Assembly (NCBI GenBank): GCA_964600785.1
Contig: CAZRKH010000142.1
Span: 1 to 26,661, forward strand
DNA length: 26,661 nucleotides
Reading direction: 5' to 3'
DNA from: M30B53 sp964600785
GTDB lineage: Bacteria; Planctomycetota; Planctomycetia; Pirellulales; UBA1268
Under the pieces are notes generated by a model. The model was not told where the DNA came from and ran no database searches. It saw only the letters and a list, made by a program, of their open reading frames with translations. Positions 23,743-26,661 of the stretch are shown here, piece after piece; position 1 is the stretch's first letter, and every line of letters starts with the position of its first letter. A program made the translations under genes and the position numbers.

Positions 23743-24236
23743 CGATCGAAACAACTCCTGCACTTGACAAAGGTATCCTTCACCCGGCGGGACACCGGAC
23801 CATTCCGATGCCTTCGGGCTTTCGCTTCCACTTCGTTCGGACATGCCGGCGCAGGGGTCGCGGGTGGAGGCCTCCCGCCCGGGCCTGCCCGCCGTGGCGG
23901 GCATTCCTGGGACGGAAAACCGACCGGAGGCCGGACGTCCTGCTGGCGTTCCCGCAGGGGGCGATGCGGGGCATCGCAGCGGGGAGATGAGCCGAATGGA
24001 ACCTTCACATTATGGAGCGGGTCGAGCGGCAGTCAAACGACGGGCAGGATTTTTTTGCCGCGGGAAAACGGCCGGAAATCCAGATCGCACAACACCGCAT
24101 CGCAAGATAGAAGGATTGTCGGGGTCGCCGGGCCCGAATTACGATTGGTGCCTCGCCGAGTGCGTCAGTGGGCCGATCCGGCTCCGCCACCGGCGTTCCC
24201 GGGAGTGCCGGCCCTGTCCGGAACCTGATTATCGCG
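23743..24236. other. Intergenic region with hairpins and a candidate trkH promoter
   Basis: No convincing gene is seen in these 494 bp; the several open frames are low-complexity shadows. Two short perfect hairpins occur: GCCCGCC-GT-GGCGGGC (23887-23902) and GCGATGC-GGG-GCATCGC (23961-23977). A weak promoter-like pair, TTGTCG (24116-24121) and TACGAT (24140-24145) 18 bp apart, could serve trkH about 85 bp downstream. A small RNA or leader is possible but unsupported. Confidence 0.35.
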
Positions 24237-25610
24237 ATGCCGCAGCAGTTCGCCGGCAGCCTCGTCGGCTATCCAGCCCGAGTCTCATTCACCGCCTACT
24301 GCACCGCGATCCTCGTGGGCGGTTTCTTGCTGACCCTCCCGGTGGCCCGGGCTCCCGATCGGCCGCCGATCGACCTGGTCGACGCCTTTTTCACCGCCAC
24401 GAGCGCCTGCTGCGTGACCGGCCTGGTCGTCCGCAGCACGCTGCATGATTTCTCGCCCTTCGGGCAGGGCGTGATCCTGCTTCTGATGCAGCTTGGCGGC
24501 CTGGGCATCATGACGATCACCACGCTGGTGGCTTTCCAGCTCGGCGGCCCGACTTCGATGCGGCAACGGGCGGTGCTCTCGGAAACCCTCGGCATCCGTC
24601 CGGGCGGCGAACTGCGGTGGGTGGCGGTGGCGGTGGCGGTGACGGTACTCGTCGCGGAGGCCCTCGGCTTTCTCCTGCTCACGGTGGCCACCTGGGGCAC
24701 TGCCGAGCCGACCGTGGTCGTTTGGCGGGCGGGCTTCCATGCCGTCTCGGCCTTCTGCAACGCCGGCTTCGCCCTCTCCGACACGAGCTTCATGGCCGAC
24801 GCCGGCAACCTGCCGGTGAACGCCATCCTCTGCGGCCTGGTGATCATCGGCGGCCTGGGATTTCCCGTGATCTTCGATGTCGGCTCGAGGCTCTGGAATC
24901 GCGAGCCGCTGTGGGAACGGCTGAGCACCCATTCGAAGCTGATGTTCCTGGGCACCGGCGGCCTGCTGGTTTTCGGGGCGGTCAGCTTCTGGCTGCTGGA
25001 ATGGGAGCAGTCGCTCGCCGGGCAGCCGCTGGGCACCCGGATCCTGATGGGGCTGTTCCACAGCACCACCTGCCGCACCGCCGGGTTCAACACCGTGGAC
25101 TACGCCTCGCTTGCGGATGCCACGCTCTTTCTCTCGATCATTCTGATGGCGATCGGGGCCGGCCCCTGCTCGACTGCCGGCGGCTTCAAGGTGAGCACCT
25201 TCATGACGCTTTTGGTCCGTGGCTGGACAAGCTTTCGCGGCCGCGAGCATGCCAACTTCTTCAAGCGGACCATCCCGCCGCAGGCGGTGGAGCGGGCGGC
25301 GGTCACGGCCCTGCTCTTCGCGGTGCTGGCAATCGCCGCTTTGGTGGCGATTCTCGTGGTCGAGCATCGCCACGGGATCACCGATCGGCCACGCTGGTTT
25401 CTCGACTGCTTCTTCGAGACGATTTCGGCGTTGGGAACCGTCGGCCTCTCGACGGGCATCACGCCGTTATTGTCCAATCCGGGAAAACTGACTCTGGTGG
25501 TGCTGATGCTCTTGGGCAGGCTGGGGCCGATCACGGTGGCCCTGGCCCTCTCGTACGAGCAGCGGCCCCGGCAGACGACCTACCTCGAGGAGGGGCCGTT
25601 GTTCGGCTGA
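24237..25610 (+). CDS. trkH: TrkH/KtrB-type potassium uptake membrane subunit
   Basis: Membrane channel subunit for K+ (possibly Na+-coupled) uptake, 457 residues with about eight to ten hydrophobic segments. The four pore-loop repeats are visible with their filter glycines: G62 in CCVTGLVV, G177 in FCNAGFAL, G283 in CRTAGFNT and G403 in LGTVGLST. GAGPCSTAGGFKVS at 308-321 is the conserved M3-region gate/intramembrane loop seen in KtrB. The length is nearer KtrB than E. coli TrkH. The ATG at 24237 is preferred, as it puts the first helix near the N-terminus; GTG 24168 would add 23 non-membrane residues. The ribosome site is weak. The RCK regulatory subunit follows after 6 bp. Confidence 0.9.
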   Translation: MPQQFAGSLVGYPARVSFTAYCTAILVGGFLLTLPVARAPDRPPIDLVDAFFTATSACCVTGLVVRSTLHDFSPFGQGVILLLMQLGGLGIMTITTLVAFQLGGPTSMRQRAVLSETLGIRPGGELRWVAVAVAVTVLVAEALGFLLLTVATWGTAEPTVVVWRAGFHAVSAFCNAGFALSDTSFMADAGNLPVNAILCGLVIIGGLGFPVIFDVGSRLWNREPLWERLSTHSKLMFLGTGGLLVFGAVSFWLLEWEQSLAGQPLGTRILMGLFHSTTCRTAGFNTVDYASLADATLFLSIILMAIGAGPCSTAGGFKVSTFMTLLVRGWTSFRGREHANFFKRTIPPQAVERAAVTALLFAVLAIAALVAILVVEHRHGITDRPRWFLDCFFETISALGTVGLSTGITPLLSNPGKLTLVVLMLLGRLGPITVALALSYEQRPRQTTYLEEGPLFG

Positions 25611-25616
25611 CCTGTG

Positions 25617-26288
25617 ATGGCACGCTCGGAAAACCGCATTTTCATCATGCTCGGCATGGGCAGCTTCGGGTCGGCATTGGCCTCCAGGCTGGCCGAGAAC
25701 GGCTGCCGGGTGATCGGGGTCGACCAGAAGAAGGACCGCATGGAACTGGTCAAGAACCAGATCTACGAGGCGGTGATCGGCGACTCCACCGACCGCGAGG
25801 TGCTCGAGGGCCTGCCGATCAAGGACGCCTTCGCCGTCTTCATCTCGCTCGGCGAGAGCATCGCCCGCTCGTTGCTGGCGACCCTGCATGTCAAGGAACT
25901 CGGTGCCAAGCAGATCATCGTCAAGGGCGTGACGAAGGAGCACGGCAAGATCCTCAGTCACATCGGGGCTTCGCGGGTGGTCTTTCCCGAGGAGGAGGTG
26001 GCACGCCAGCTGGCCGACAAAATGACCTGGCCCAACGTCCTCGACTACCTGCCGATCGACCCGGAGTACAGCGTGGCGGAGGTGACGATGCCCTCTTCAC
26101 TCTCGGGTAAGACGCTCGCCGAGGCCAACCTCCGCAACCGGCTCGGCGTGCACGTGATGGGCATCAAGGACGTGCTCCACGACAAGCTGGAGATGTTTCC
26201 CGACGGCCGCACGATGCTCCTCGACGACCAGGTGCTGCTGGTGGTCGGCAGAGAGAAGGAAATGGCCGCCCTGCGGGAACTGAAGTGA
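25617..26288 (+). CDS. trkA: TrkA/KtrA-type RCK regulatory subunit
   Basis: Cytoplasmic nucleotide-binding ring subunit that gates the TrkH/KtrB channel. The 223-residue product has a single RCK module as in KtrA: RCK_N with GMGSFGSALA (glycines 13, 15, 18) and D36 at the end of the second strand (VIGVDQKKD), which favours adenine dinucleotide or ATP/ADP binding. Then comes the TrkA_C domain from about residue 140 (YSVAEVTMPSSLSGKTLAEA through VLLVVGREKEM). The ATG at 25617 follows the trkH stop by 6 bp; GAGGAGGGG lies about 22 nt upstream, so coupling to trkH translation is likely. The sequence immediately after the stop is a transposase remnant. Confidence 0.92.
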   Translation: MARSENRIFIMLGMGSFGSALASRLAENGCRVIGVDQKKDRMELVKNQIYEAVIGDSTDREVLEGLPIKDAFAVFISLGESIARSLLATLHVKELGAKQIIVKGVTKEHGKILSHIGASRVVFPEEEVARQLADKMTWPNVLDYLPIDPEYSVAEVTMPSSLSGKTLAEANLRNRLGVHVMGIKDVLHDKLEMFPDGRTMLLDDQVLLVVGREKEMAALRELK

Positions 26289-26505
26289 GCCAGGTCTCGC
26301 CGAGGGATGTGAAGGCGAGCAGCCGGATGTCGCCGCCACATGCCGGGCACGTAAGCGGAAACTCCTCGCCGACCCGGGCCAGCAGTTTTGCCCACGCTGG
26401 TCCGGGAGGTGTCGTGCGAGCGGGGCTTCGCCGGAGTGTCGCAGCAGTCTTCCGTAGGTTGTCCGGCGGCCGTTGGGCGTGCGGAGCGAACGGCCGAACC
26501 TGCGG
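26287..26505 (-). pseudogene. IS91-like transposase C-terminal remnant
   Basis: The minus-strand frame encodes PFAPHAQRPPDNL, then PAWAKLLARVGEEFPLTCPA and CGGDIRLLAFTS. This matches the end of IS91/IS801-type (Y2) transposases, where a WAxLLxRV segment precedes a CPxCGG zinc ribbon and a (L/V)LAF block. Only about 70 residues remain; the catalytic part is absent and the fragment ends exactly at the trkA stop. It is a decayed piece, not an active element. Confidence 0.6.
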
Positions 26506-26557
26506 CCCTCCTTGCCGCCGCACCCGAACGGCAGATCTGGGAGCACAGGGCCGGCTC

Positions 26558-26661
26558 ATGATCCACCCCGAGGTGCTGCCCCAGGAGCAGATGAGTTGCC
26601 TCCGCGACCTGGCGCCGGCCGCGACCGATCTCGGCTTCTACCTTGGGGGTGGCACGGCGGT
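26558..26661 (+). CDS. AbiEii-like nucleotidyltransferase toxin (5' end only)
   Basis: The first 34 codons run off the right edge: MIHPEVLPQEQM, then ATDLGFYLGGGTAV. The FYLxGGTA motif is the start of the nucleotidyltransferase fold of AbiEii/DUF1814 proteins, toxin partners of type IV toxin-antitoxin and phage-abortive systems. The antitoxin (AbiEi-like) would normally lie just upstream, but that space holds the transposase remnant. The start is not firmly fixed, as no clear ribosome site is seen at the ATG. Orphan DUF1814 proteins without a toxin role exist, so a defence role is inference. Confidence 0.6.
   Translation, partial: MIHPEVLPQEQMSCLRDLAPAATDLGFYLGGGTA

Noticed and set aside
23743..24236. 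Possible tmRNA (ssrA) or other structured RNA near smpB
   Set aside because: No tRNA-like ends, tag reading frame or known conserved RNA blocks could be found; only two short hairpins are present.
24168..24236. Longer trkH start at GTG 24168
   Set aside because: It adds a non-membrane Gly/Ser/Pro-rich lead without a ribosome site.

Overview
The window is GC-rich, about two-thirds G+C by eye. It is densely coded and carries long runs of genes coupled by 4-bp ATGA/GTGA overlaps. The gene content points to a planctomycete, probably Pirellulales-like and aquatic. The evidence is a PEP-CTERM LamG protein, secreted PQQ-type beta-propellers, a DUF1080 domain, a SUMF1-fold protein with a signal peptide, a secreted CAP-like protein, and small acidic proteins of the kind shared by planctomycetes. 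This assignment is an inference from gene content; no rRNA or tRNA gene is present to confirm it.

Positions 1-5226 (minus strand) hold a phototrophy operon, read right to left: a xanthorhodopsin-like proton-pumping rhodopsin, a Brp/Blh beta-carotene 15,15'-dioxygenase (makes retinal), lycopene beta-cyclase CrtY, a GGPP-synthase-like CrtE, and phytoene desaturase CrtI, which runs off the left edge. The last four genes overlap by 4 bp each. The rhodopsin has the outward proton-pump residues (D103, T107, E114), the retinal lysine (K257), a green-tuning leucine (L111), and a glycine (G163) where bacteriorhodopsin has Trp138. That glycine is the fenestration position that lets a carotenoid antenna contact retinal in xanthorhodopsin. 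A rhodopsin able to bind an antenna, made from the same mRNA as a carotenoid pathway, is the most interesting system here.

Positions 5470-7751 (minus) hold a GabT-type aminotransferase with an unusual four-cysteine insert, and a PEP-CTERM LamG protein interrupted by one in-frame TAG. Positions 8025-9865 (plus) hold a coupled pair: a TrpG/PabA-type glutamine amidotransferase and MoeA. Positions 9884-11075 (minus) hold thyX behind a small unknown gene. Positions 11200-11916 (plus) hold a 2Fe-2S ferredoxin and a P-II signalling protein. Then come a secreted CAP-like protein (minus), a 645-residue secreted protein of unknown function (plus) and a coiled-coil protein (minus).

Positions 15717-22657 (minus) form a second tightly coupled operon of four exported proteins: a SUMF1-fold protein, two PQQ-type beta-propellers (one with a C-terminal lectin-like region, one with an EF-hand), and an SGNH hydrolase fused to DUF1080. 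This set looks like a cell-surface or periplasmic module; its substrate is unknown.

Positions 22864-23742 hold smpB, whose best-supported start is a non-standard ATC codon, a strong bidirectional terminator, and a small unknown gene. Positions 24237-26288 encode a TrkH/TrkA-type potassium uptake pair. The right edge (26287-26661) changes character: a decayed IS91-like transposase C-terminus abuts trkA and is followed by the start of an AbiEii-like nucleotidyltransferase gene, which suggests an accessory region begins there.
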